Source of the DNA: an uncultured Christensenella sp.
GTDB taxonomy: Bacteria > Bacillota > Clostridia > Christensenellales > Borkfalkiaceae
Assembly (NCBI GenBank): GCA_910579585.1
Contig: CAJTVA010000054.1
Coordinates: 1-8,639, forward strand
Length of the DNA stretch: 8,639 nucleotides
Reading direction: 5' to 3'
Shown here: piece after piece, positions 1 to 4,923 of the stretch
How the letters are laid out: the number at the start of each line of letters is the position of its first letter
How positions within the stretch are numbered: the first letter of the stretch is position 1
Position numbers and translations under genes: made by a program
Notes under the pieces: generated by a model
Seen by the model: only the letters and a program-made list of their open reading frames with translations
Databases searched by the model: none
Told to the model about the DNA's origin: nothing

Positions 1-13
1 ATACCGTTTATTA

Positions 14-958
14 TTAATACTTAATAACTTTTACGCTTACGACCTTTATGGGCTGTTTGGGCACGTTGAACGTAACCGAAGTACCCTTGTCGTTCACGGG
101 TTTATTGGAAAAATTATCGTAGTTGTCCACGCGTGCTTCGACGTTAGCAGTATAGAAGTTGCTTGCCGTGCCCGAATAGTTATCGTCAATATACGCCTTG
201 ACCGCGGCAACCAAATCGTCGAAAACGTCGGTTGTTTTCAGACTTGCGAATACCGAATAATTTGCTTCGGAATAGGTCGAGCTGAGCCCGGTCTGCACCG
301 CGAAAACCGAGGTTGCACAGTTGTTGTCGTAGTCCGCAAGGATAATCTGGTCGTTCGTCGGGGTGACGAAAATTTTCTGCTTAGACTCCTTGGGGTAATA
401 GAACATTTTCAAGCTACCGTAATCGGCGGTCAAAGCGCCTTTTTCGATTTCCTGCTGAATGTTGTTTTTGAACTCGCCCATAACCGTGGGAAGCGCGTCC
501 TCCGCCACAACGTAGGTTTTTCCGTTATCGTCGTATCTTACGTTGGAGTAAACCGAAGCCGAAAGCTTGCCCGCGGTGAAAAGCTCGTTATAAGCTTCCT
601 CTTTTGAGAACGTGTCGAAGTAGTCCGACATCTGCCCCGCGTTGTCCACGTTCGCAGAGTAATCAGCCTCGTTGTAGGTATAGCCGCCCGTAAACCAGTC
701 GTTGGTCTGATAATTGTGAATTATCATATTGTCGTAGAAGCCGTTTTCGGAAAGCTCGACAAAACGCCTTACGGTGTGGGGATACATATTCCTGTAAAGC
801 TTGTACTCTACGGCGTAGTTTTCGCCGTTAAATTCGTAAGTGATGCGCACCTCGGGGTGGTTGGTTTCGGGGTTACAGCCCGCAAACGCGCCAACCGAAC
901 AAGCAATAATCGCCGACGCACAACACAATGCAATTTTTTTGAATATATTTGATTTCAT
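14..958 (-). CDS. Lipoprotein with degenerate cyclophilin-type (peptidyl-prolyl isomerase-like) domain
   Basis: Product of 314 residues. It starts with a lipoprotein signal: KK at residues 7-8, a hydrophobic stretch to about 27, and a lipobox F-A-G-C with the lipidated Cys at 28, so it should be anchored on the outer face of the membrane. Residues about 37-95 resemble the start of a cyclophilin domain: a P-x-T-V-x-x-F-x-x-L-x-x-x-G-F-Y-D block at 60-76, then I-H (80-81) and F-x-G-G (89-92) where active enzymes have F-H-R and Q-G-G. The position of the catalytic Arg is Asn82, so isomerase activity is doubtful. A long region of about 120 residues with no motif I recognise follows before a C-terminal part with a cyclophilin-like helix near 245-257. 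The gene has its own promoter (987-1015) and sits after the rplL terminator, so it is not part of the ribosomal operon. The ribosome binding site is weak (GGAT). The lipoprotein call is firm; the fold is an inference from short motifs. Confidence 0.75.
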   Translation of the reverse strand: MKSNIFKKIALCCASAIIACSVGAFAGCNPETNHPEVRITYEFNGENYAVEYKLYRNMYPHTVRRFVELSENGFYDNMIIHNYQTNDWFTGGYTYNEADYSANVDNAGQMSDYFDTFSKEEAYNELFTAGKLSASVYSNVRYDDNGKTYVVAEDALPTVMGEFKNNIQQEIEKGALTADYGSLKMFYYPKESKQKIFVTPTNDQIILADYDNNCATSVFAVQTGLSSTYSEANYSVFASLKTTDVFDDLVAAVKAYIDDNYSGTASNFYTANVEARVDNYDNFSNKPVNDKGTSVTFNVPKQPIKVVSVKVIKY

Positions 959-986
959 AGCGATATCCGTATAATTATACCTTTAC

Positions 987-1015
987 ATTTTACTTTGAAA
1001 ATAATACAGTGTCAA
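987..1015 (-). promoter_or_regulatory. Promoter of the cyclophilin-like lipoprotein gene
   Basis: On the minus strand a perfect -35 TTGACA (1010-1015) is followed after 17 bases by TAAAAT (987-992), giving an expected start near 980 and a leader of about 20 bases. A second AT-rich TATAAT-like stretch lies nearer the gene, without a matching -35. This separates the lipoprotein gene from rplL. Confidence 0.6.
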
Positions 1016-1135
1016 GCGGTTTTATTACTCTTTGCTAAAAAATTACATTATGGAACCGCTTGCGGTACGCGCGAGCGAATTGGCGCGACGCTCTGCCTAG
1101 GGCTCCCATTGGGAAACGGCAGACAAGCGGTTTTA
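1012..1135. repeat. Structured intergenic stretch with CAAGCGGTTTTA direct repeats and nested dyads
   Basis: The 12-mer CAAGCGGTTTTA occurs at 1013-1024 and again at 1124-1135. Its reverse complement core AACCGCTTG stands at 1054-1062, so 1054-1132 is enclosed by a perfect 9-bp inverted repeat. Inside are two more dyads, CGCGC/GCGCG near 1069-1087 and CTGCC/GGCAG near 1093-1123, giving a three-arm fold on paper. The first direct repeat overlaps the lipoprotein -35 box. I see no reading frame of interest. It may be a decayed mobile repeat or extra transcription-stop structure; neither is shown. Confidence 0.4.
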
Positions 1136-1137
1136 AT

Positions 1138-1173
1138 TAAAAAGATGCCCGCGGCGTACGCCGCGGACATCTT
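1138..1173 (-). terminator. Intrinsic terminator of rplJ-rplL
   Basis: On the minus strand, 20 bases after the rplL stop codon, AAGATG-T-CCGCGGCG pairs with CGCCGCGG-G-CATCTT (1142-1173) around a very small loop, and the stem runs into TTTTTAATT. Stem strength and U-tract are typical of a Rho-independent terminator. Confidence 0.85.
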
Positions 1174-1193
1174 AATTATCGGTTTGTTTTAAC

Positions 1194-1571
1194 TTACTCT
1201 AAAACTACGGTTGCGCCTGCCGCTTTGAGGTCGTTGACGATTTTGTCAGCTTCCTCTTTTGCAACGTTCTCTTTAAGCACGCCGCCCTTTTCAACAGCAC
1301 TCTTTGCTTCGACAAGTCCAAGACCGGTGAATGCGCGTACGACTTTGATAACGTCGATTTTCTTAGCGCCTGCGTCCTTAAGAACGATGTTGAATTCGGT
1401 CTTTTCTTCTGCTGCGGGAGCTGCCGCCGCGCCTGCTGCGGGAGCTGCTGCAACTGCTACGGGAGCCGCCGCGCTTACGCCGAATTCTTCTTCAAGTGCC
1501 TTTACAAGTTCGTTAAGTTCCAAAACAGTCATAGTTTTGATTTCTTCGATAAATTTCTTTACGTCTGCCAT
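1194..1571 (-). CDS. rplL: 50S ribosomal protein L7/L12
   Basis: Stalk protein of the large ribosomal subunit: dimers bind the L10 C-terminal helix and recruit and stimulate the translational GTPases. The 125 residues have the standard layout: an N-terminal dimerisation region (about 1-30), an Ala/Pro-rich flexible hinge (about 34-55), and a C-terminal globular domain (about 58-125) with K-I-x-V-I-K-V-V-R and G-L-G-L-x-E-A-K. Length is normal for bacterial L7/L12. The start is fixed by AGGAG about ten bases upstream. It lies 138 bases after rplJ, a rather long gap holding the collapsed R1 repeat, and ends in a strong terminator, so rplJ-rplL is the whole transcript. rpoB, usual next neighbour of this gene, does not follow. 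Confidence 0.97.
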   Translation of the reverse strand: MADVKKFIEEIKTMTVLELNELVKALEEEFGVSAAAPVAVAAAPAAGAAAAPAAEEKTEFNIVLKDAGAKKIDVIKVVRAFTGLGLVEAKSAVEKGGVLKENVAKEEADKIVNDLKAAGATVVLE

Positions 1572-1673
1572 TTTATTTATTCTCCTGATATTTTTTATAA
1601 TTTAATGATTTATTTTGCGCTTTAAGGGATACGCCAACCCTTTCGATTTAAATTAATAAGACCGGGTTCGTCA

Positions 1674-1711
1674 AAACCTTGAAGATACGGTGTGCCGTAT
1701 ATAAAAGGTTT
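1674..1711. repeat. Collapsed copy of intergenic palindromic repeat R1 (copy C)
   Basis: The stretch carries only the two outer ends of the R1 element seen after nusG and rplA, joined directly. Its left end AAACCTTGAAGATACGGTG matches the left end of copy B (5020-5038) except for one base, and its right end TGCCGTATATA matches the right end of B. Joined, they form a hairpin: AAACCTT and ATACGG pair with CCGTAT and AAGGTTT. It overlaps the rplJ stop codon by two bases. It could be an internal deletion of a full element or a minimal form. As mRNA it would form a hairpin in the rplJ-rplL gap. Confidence 0.65.
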
Positions 1712-2231
1712 AACCCTTCTGCTGTGCAATACCGTTCAACACGCGCACGATACCTGCGACAAGATTGTTGAGCACGCCGACGAAATTGGATACGGGAGCC
1801 TGCATAGAACCGAGCATCTTCGCAACGAGTTCTTCCCTCGAAGGCATAGAAGCAAGAGCTTTTACGCCCGCCTTGTCCACGTAAGCATTGTCTACAAACG
1901 CGCTTTTGATGATGATTTTATCCTCGTAGTCCTTTGCCGCGGCTGCCATAACCTTTGCCGCGTTCGTTTCGTCCGAGCCGAACGTAACCGCGGTGGGTCC
2001 GTTCAAGTCCTCGTCAAAGTCTTTAAAACCGAGTTCGTTCAACGCCTTTCTTACAAGGGTGTTTTTATAAACCTTGTATTCACAGCCCGCTTGCTTGCAC
2101 TTGTTTCTGAGTGCCGAAACTTCCGCAACGGTGAGCTTGTTGTAATCAACGAAAACGACCGATTTGGAAGATTTAAGTTTGTCGGTAATTTCCTGAACTA
2201 CCACTTTCTTAGCTTCGAAATTAGCTGACAT
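1710..2231 (-). CDS. rplJ: 50S ribosomal protein L10
   Basis: Base of the ribosomal stalk: binds 23S rRNA beside L11 and carries L7/L12 dimers on its C-terminal helix. The 173 residues match the family length. Recognisable are the N-terminal K-x-x-V-V-x-E-I-x-x-K-L-K-S-S-K-S-V-V-F-V-D-Y segment (about 8-30), R-N-K-C-K-Q-A-G-C-E-Y-K-V-Y-K-N-T-L (about 42-59), and the stalk helix after about 135. The start is set by GGAGG seven to eight bases upstream. Expression should be controlled by an L10 leader and attenuator (2454-2587) in which L10, with L7/L12, represses its own transcript. An R2 repeat lies between that attenuator and the ribosome binding site, which is unusual. rplL follows in the same transcript. 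Confidence 0.97.
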   Translation of the reverse strand: MSANFEAKKVVVQEITDKLKSSKSVVFVDYNKLTVAEVSALRNKCKQAGCEYKVYKNTLVRKALNELGFKDFDEDLNGPTAVTFGSDETNAAKVMAAAAKDYEDKIIIKSAFVDNAYVDKAGVKALASMPSREELVAKMLGSMQAPVSNFVGVLNNLVAGIVRVLNGIAQQKG

Positions 2232-2249
2232 TTTTACCTCCTATAATAT

Positions 2250-2426
2250 TTCACAAAAATAAACAGCTATTCTGCGCTGCATATTTTTCGTGATTTTTAG
2301 CGGCTCCGCCGCTCTTTGCACAATTTTTAAGGGCACACAATTATATAATTGCGCAAATTCACACCGCTGAGGTGGCATAGCCACAAATCGGGTGCGCTAA
2401 CCCAAAAATGCGATTTTGGGTTGCGC
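2250..2426 (+). repeat. Intergenic structured repeat R2, copy 1 (five hairpins)
   Basis: This 177-base stretch aligns by eye along its whole length, nearly without gaps, to the minus strand of 5947-6122. The best kept part is 2367-2397, where 30 of 31 bases agree. Five dyads can be drawn: 2252-2292; 2299-2313 (AGCGGC/GCCGCT); 2315-2357; 2372-2384 (GTGGC/GCCAC); and 2394-2426 (GCGC outer, AACCCAAAA/TTTTGGGTT inner). In most of them the other copy has different bases that still pair. It fills the space between the L10 attenuator and the rplJ ribosome binding site, in the opposite orientation to rplJ. It has no reading frame I would call a gene. Function unknown: it may be a structured RNA, a MITE-like element or a hairpin repeat. 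Confidence 0.75.
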
Positions 2427-2453
2427 AATTAATTATTTGTATAGTCCGATACG

Positions 2454-2495
2454 CAAACAAAAGAATTCCTTGCGCCCGAAACGGCACAAGGAATT
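2454..2495 (-). terminator. Attenuator terminator of the L10 leader
   Basis: On the minus strand AATTCCTTG-TGCC pairs with GGCG-CAAGGAATT (13 bp with one U-G) around a six-base loop, and is followed by CTTTTGTTTG. It lies about 35 bases after the L10-binding fold and about 210 bases before the rplJ ribosome binding site, the expected place for conditional termination. I see no unmistakable anti-terminator. Confidence 0.75.
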
Positions 2496-2587
2496 TTAAA
2501 ATAACTGCTTATTTAAAAATTATCTTGTAACCTGGGTAAGAAATTAAGCCTTTCGGCACTTACCGTCTTGGGCGACAAATTATTTAC
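2454..2587 (-). ncRNA. Ribosomal protein L10 leader
   Basis: The minus strand right after the promoter holds the features of the Bacillota L10 leader: CCCAAGACGGTAAGTG, a GCC-GAAA-GGC hairpin, then TTAAT and CTTACCCAGG, within about 2529-2575. GGTAAG pairs with CTTACC, and the unpaired AAGAC and AGG flanks match the conserved kink-turn surroundings of this leader class. It is expected to bind the L10(L7/L12) complex and tune the downstream attenuator so that rplJ-rplL output matches demand. The assignment is from memory of the family consensus; a covariance-model search would settle it. Confidence 0.8.
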
Positions 2588-2593
2588 TTTGAC

Positions 2594-2623
2594 ATTATAG
2601 CGTTATGTGTTGACCTTTGTCAA
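2594..2623 (-). promoter_or_regulatory. Promoter of rplJ-rplL
   Basis: TTGACA (2618-2623 on the minus strand) and TATAAT (2594-2599), both perfect, are 18 bases apart. Transcription should start near 2587, at the head of the L10 leader. The -35 box is one arm of a perfect inverted repeat, TTGAC-N4-GTCAA at 2610-2623, which could be an operator or chance. Confidence 0.85.
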
Positions 2624-2670
2624 CTCATTTTTAAATATAAATTCAAATCTTTTATTTAATTGCACGCATA

Positions 2671-2684
2671 AGAAGTATACTTCT
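2671..2684. repeat. Perfect 14-bp palindrome AGAAGTATACTTCT
   Basis: A perfect self-complementary 14-mer overlaps the last two bases of the stop codon of the small membrane ORF. It may be a protein-binding site or a weak 3' hairpin with a TATA loop. No U-tract follows it on the minus strand, so it is not a normal terminator. Confidence 0.4.
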
Positions 2685-2775
2685 AACAGCTTATCGCTCC
2701 CAAAACCGAACCTATCAGCAATATTGCGCCTACTATAACGATTACCGCCGCTATAAAACCTATAATATATTTCAT
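2683..2775 (-). CDS. Candidate 30-residue single-span membrane peptide
   Basis: A short frame that begins MKYIIGF and ends with GAISC and a TAG stop. Almost all residues from 4 to 28 are hydrophobic or small (I, V, A, G, L, F), enough for one membrane helix. There is one Lys at position 2 and a C-terminal Cys at 30. An AAGG-type ribosome binding site stands about six bases before the ATG, and the frame starts 12 bases after the stop of the CFI-box gene on the same strand, so the two are probably co-transcribed from the promoter at 3320-3348. I recognise no family. Toxin-like or regulatory membrane peptides have this look, but there is no antisense RNA or partner that I can show. It could also be a spurious AT-rich frame, though the spacing and codon pattern argue for a gene. 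Confidence 0.55.
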   Translation of the reverse strand: MKYIIGFIAAVIVIVGAILLIGSVLGAISC

Positions 2776-2787
2776 TGCCCGCCTTAA

Positions 2788-3285
2788 TTATAACGAAAAT
2801 TCTTTCTTTAAATTCAAAACCATAAATTTATACTCATTTAAAACCCGTTCGTATTCTTTAAGGTCTATCAATTTAACGCAACTGTCGACTACCTTGTTTA
2901 TATATTTATAGTACTCGTCCTTTTTGCCGGAAGCGTTTATGCTTTCTACTATCTTCGGCGCCACGGAATAATACTCTTCAACAAGTTTTTTACCTTCTTC
3001 CGTCGATTTCATATAAGAATCACGAAATTTTCTAAGCGCTGTAAGCTCCGCGCAATCATCGTCTTTCCCCAAATATTCCACACACGCAGACGTAAGAAAA
3101 CAACCGCTACTCCCGCTTGAGTAACCTGAATTGTTGTAATCCATACGCGCCGAAAAATGACTGCAACTCCCTTTGGGCTCGACTTTTCTTAAGTAGCCTC
3201 TGCTATCAGACATTAATTGACAGAACAAGTCCGGCCATAACCCCTCACCTTTTTGTGAATATTCACAATCTTTGCAATATCCCAT
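2788..3285 (-). CDS. CFI-box-CTERM domain protein with N-terminal cysteine cluster
   Basis: Product of 165 residues beginning MGYCKDCEY. The start is chosen at 3285 and not at the in-frame ATG at 3348, because the perfect promoter (3320-3348) covers the upstream ATG, transcription should start downstream of it, and CGGAG stands seven bases before 3285. The N-terminal part has Cys4, Cys7, Cys22 and Cys41 (then H43-F44), a pattern suggesting a small zinc site. A Ser/Gly-rich linker follows (about 51-60). From Gly61-Cys62-Phe63-Leu64 to about 118 the sequence matches the CFI-box-CTERM pattern: GCF(I/L), Ala, two further Cys, then L-R-x-F-R-D-x-Y-M, G-K-x-L-V-x-x-Y-Y-x-x-A-P-x-I. The rest is helical and charged. 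No signal peptide. The role of this domain is not known to me. It is divergent from an XRE-type regulator and followed by a tiny membrane ORF. Confidence 0.75.
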   Translation of the reverse strand: MGYCKDCEYSQKGEGLWPDLFCQLMSDSRGYLRKVEPKGSCSHFSARMDYNNSGYSSGSSGCFLTSACVEYLGKDDDCAELTALRKFRDSYMKSTEEGKKLVEEYYSVAPKIVESINASGKKDEYYKYINKVVDSCVKLIDLKEYERVLNEYKFMVLNLKKEFSL

Positions 3286-3319
3286 AATTTTTCTCCGTTG
3301 TTTTATATCTAATGTAGTC

Positions 3320-3348
3320 ATTATATAATCCCCGCGTCTATTTGTCAA
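3320..3348 (-). promoter_or_regulatory. Consensus promoter of the CFI-box gene
   Basis: TTGACA (3343-3348) and TATAAT (3320-3325) on the minus strand, 17 bases apart: a perfect match. The start should be near 3313, leaving a leader of about 28 bases before the ATG at 3285. It lies in the 115-bp divergent gap with the XRE gene, so that regulator could act on it. Confidence 0.85.
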
Positions 3349-3361
3349 GCAATATTAAAAA

Positions 3362-3387
3362 TATAATTAATGTGTACATACTATAAT
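3362..3387 (+). promoter_or_regulatory. Candidate promoter and operator of the XRE gene
   Basis: Two perfect TATAAT hexamers stand at 3362-3367 and 3382-3387; neither has a good -35. With the second, transcription would begin at or just after the GGAG ribosome binding site (3390-3393), giving an almost leaderless message, so the first may be the real -10. Between them ATGT-GT-ACAT (3370-3379) is a small dyad of the sort bound by Cro-like repressors, which suggests self-control; this is an inference. Confidence 0.4.
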
Positions 3388-3400
3388 GTGGAGATAACAT

Positions 3401-3601
3401 ATGAAATTGCGAGTACTTGATATTTTACACGCAAAGGGTAAAACAAAATATTGGCTATATATTCAATTGGGTTTAAGCTATCAGAATTTTAACAAAATGG
3501 TCAACAATCAAACCCAAAGCATTAAATTTGAAAATTTGCAGGCTTTGTGTGATATTTTGGAATGCACTCCTAACGATTTGTTTGAAGGATACGGAAATTA
3601 A
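3401..3601 (+). CDS. Small XRE/Cro-family helix-turn-helix regulator
   Basis: The 66 residues are one Cro/C1-type DNA-binding domain and little else. Visible are the first helix (K-L-R-V-L-D-I-L-H-A-K), the turn with G-L-S-Y-Q-N-F-N-K-M-V (about 24-34) as scaffold and recognition helices, and the closing I-K-F-E-N-L-Q-A-L-C-D-I-L-E-C-T-P-N-D-L-F (about 41-61), a hallmark of the short Bacillota members that act as autonomous regulators. No ligand or protease domain. The start is set by GGAG seven bases upstream. The gene is alone on the plus strand, facing away from the CFI-box gene, with a strong terminator five bases after its stop. Its AT-rich codons differ from the ribosomal genes on either side, as in an acquired module. 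Its target is likely the shared 3286-3400 gap. Confidence 0.88.
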   Translation: MKLRVLDILHAKGKTKYWLYIQLGLSYQNFNKMVNNQTQSIKFENLQALCDILECTPNDLFEGYGN

Positions 3602-3602
3602 A

Positions 3603-3632
3603 AAAAAGCGGAGCGACAGCTCCGCTTTTTGT
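3603..3632. terminator. Bidirectional terminator between the XRE gene and rplA
   Basis: AAGCGGAGC (3606-3614) pairs with GCTCCGCTT (3619-3627) around GACA. There is TTTTTGTGTT to the right and, read on the minus strand, a run of T from the seven A's at 3600-3606 to the left. It should stop both the XRE transcript and the rplK-rplA transcript arriving from the other side. Confidence 0.88.
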
Positions 3633-3664
3633 GTTATATTAATTTTCAAAAGCCTAAAACACAG

Positions 3665-3770
3665 AGATGCGATGCTGTGCTAGACGCGGTGTATTTTACG
3701 ACCGAGAGTGTACGGCTGTACGTGACCCGAGGAAAATTGCCGCAACGCAGTATTGCGCCGCTTATATGCG
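3665..3770. repeat. Intergenic palindromic repeat R1, copy A
   Basis: About 106 bases between the terminator and the rplA stop codon. The two halves are imperfect inverted copies of each other; the centre is GTAC-GGCT-GTAC (3709-3720), and the left-arm core TATTTTACGACCGAG corresponds to the right-arm core CCGAGGAAAATTG. It aligns directly with copy B (5031-5134), sharing GATGCG near the left end, ACGCGGT/GCGCGGT, TTTTACGAC, CTGTACGT and AAATTGCCGCAAC. As RNA it would be a long bulged hairpin in the 3' tail of rplA, before the terminator. Confidence 0.75.
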
Positions 3771-3779
3771 TTTTAATTA

Positions 3780-4469
3780 TCAGCCTTTATTGAACGTAAC
3801 TCTTACGCCGGGGCCCATCGTTGCGGATAAAGTTACAGACTTGATGTACTGTCCTTTCGCCGCCGCAGGTTTAGCCTTGACGATAGCTTCCATAAGCGCG
3901 TTGAAGTTCTCGGTTATCTTTTCTACGCCGAACGACTTCTTGCCGATGGGAACGTGTATAATCGCAGTCTTGTCAAGACGATATTCAACTTTACCTGCCT
4001 TAACTTCCTTGACGGCTTTCGCAACGTCCATAGTAACGGTACCCGACTTAGGGTTGGGCATCAAGCCCTTAGGTCCGAGGATACGACCGATTCTACCTAC
4101 CATACCCATCATATCGGGGGTGGTAATCATAACGTCGAAGTCGAACCAGTTCTGCGACTGAATGCGCTGAATGGTTTCTTCCGCGCCGACGAAATCAGCG
4201 CCCGCAGCCGTTGCCGCGTCAGCCTTGTCGCCCTTTGCGATAACCAAAACCCTCTTGGTTTTACCCGTGCCGTTGGGAAGAACGAGCACGCCGCGGACCT
4301 GCTGGTCTGCCTGACGGGGGTCAACGCCCAAACGGACGTGAAGTTCGATAGTTTCGTCGAACTTAGCTTTTGCCGTATCGAGGACGATTTTAGCCGCCTC
4401 GTTTAAGTCGTAAGATTTGGAGCGGTCGTAAGCTTTAAGGCTTTCCGCATATTTCTTTGCAAGTTTCAT
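3780..4469 (-). CDS. rplA: 50S ribosomal protein L1
   Basis: Large-subunit protein of the mobile L1 stalk near the exit tRNA site, and in many bacteria the repressor of its own mRNA. Its 229 residues match the family length. The two-domain fold is indicated by K-F-D-E-T-I-E-L-H-V-R-L-G-V-D (36-50), R-G-V-L-V-L-P-N-G-T-G-K (59-70) and the signature L-G-P-K-G-L-M-P-N-P-K-S-G-T-V-T (131-146). The start follows AAGGAGGGG, 13 bases after the rplK stop, so the two genes are co-translated from one message. The likely repression site is the L1-like fold before rplK (4924-4973). Downstream come an R1 repeat and a terminator rather than rplJ, which is usually the next gene. Confidence 0.97.
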   Translation of the reverse strand: MKLAKKYAESLKAYDRSKSYDLNEAAKIVLDTAKAKFDETIELHVRLGVDPRQADQQVRGVLVLPNGTGKTKRVLVIAKGDKADAATAAGADFVGAEETIQRIQSQNWFDFDVMITTPDMMGMVGRIGRILGPKGLMPNPKSGTVTMDVAKAVKEVKAGKVEYRLDKTAIIHVPIGKKSFGVEKITENFNALMEAIVKAKPAAAKGQYIKSVTLSATMGPGVRVTFNKG

Positions 4470-4482
4470 TATGCGCCCCTCC

Positions 4483-4908
4483 TTACTCTTCTACCGTAAC
4501 GCCCATAGAGCGCGCCGTGCCTTTTACCATCGACTTTGCCGCTTCCAAATCGGTGCAGTTCAAGTCGGGCATTTTCGTCTTTGCGATTTCTTCAACCTGA
4601 GCCTTGGTAAGCTTGCCGACCTTATCGCGGTTGGGGCGTGCGCTTGCCGTTTCCAAGCCCAACGCCTTCTTTATAAGAACGGGCGTGGGGGGAGTTTTAA
4701 GCTCGAAAGTGAAGCTTCTGTCCTGATAAATCGTAACTACGCAAGGGATAATAAGTCCCGCCTGCGCTGCGGTCTTTGCGTTGAATTCCTTGGTAAAGCC
4801 GGGTATGTTGATACCGTGGGGGCCCAGCGTAGAACCTACGGGGGGCGCGGGGGTTGCTTTACCTGCGGGAAGCTGCAATTTAACTACCGCGGTAATCTTC
4901 TTTGCCAT
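4483..4908 (-). CDS. rplK: 50S ribosomal protein L11
   Basis: Large-subunit protein of the GTPase-associated centre; with its 23S rRNA site it is the target of thiostrepton-type drugs and, in organisms with RelA/Rsh, takes part in sensing uncharged tRNA. The 141 residues are standard. The N-terminal block P-A-G-K-A-T-P-A-P-P-V-G-S-T-L-G-P-H-G-I-N-I (14-35) is diagnostic, and the C-terminal rRNA-binding part has K-T-K-M-P-D-L-N and A-A-K-S-M-V-x-G-T-A-R-S-M-G. AAGGAGG at 4917-4923 sets the start. That site directly abuts the predicted L1-binding fold, so L1 binding could block translation of rplK and rplA together. I see no promoter in the nusG-rplK gap, so it is probably read from the rpmG promoter. 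Confidence 0.97.
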   Translation of the reverse strand: MAKKITAVVKLQLPAGKATPAPPVGSTLGPHGINIPGFTKEFNAKTAAQAGLIIPCVVTIYQDRSFTFELKTPPTPVLIKKALGLETASARPNRDKVGKLTKAQVEEIAKTKMPDLNCTDLEAAKSMVKGTARSMGVTVEE

Positions 4909-4923
4909 TTTTTATTCCTCCTT

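Noticed and set aside
3286..3348. In-frame N-terminal extension of the CFI-box protein
   Set aside because: The extra codons cover the promoter and the predicted transcription start, and a better ribosome binding site precedes the later ATG.
2683..3601. A classical toxin-antitoxin pair made of the XRE and CFI-box genes
   Set aside because: The genes are divergent, not in one operon, and the CFI-box protein has no toxin motif that I recognise.
3667..4161. Long plus-strand frame opposite rplA
   Set aside because: It runs through repeat R1 and lies antisense to a certain rplA; it has no ribosome binding site of note and no recognisable domain.
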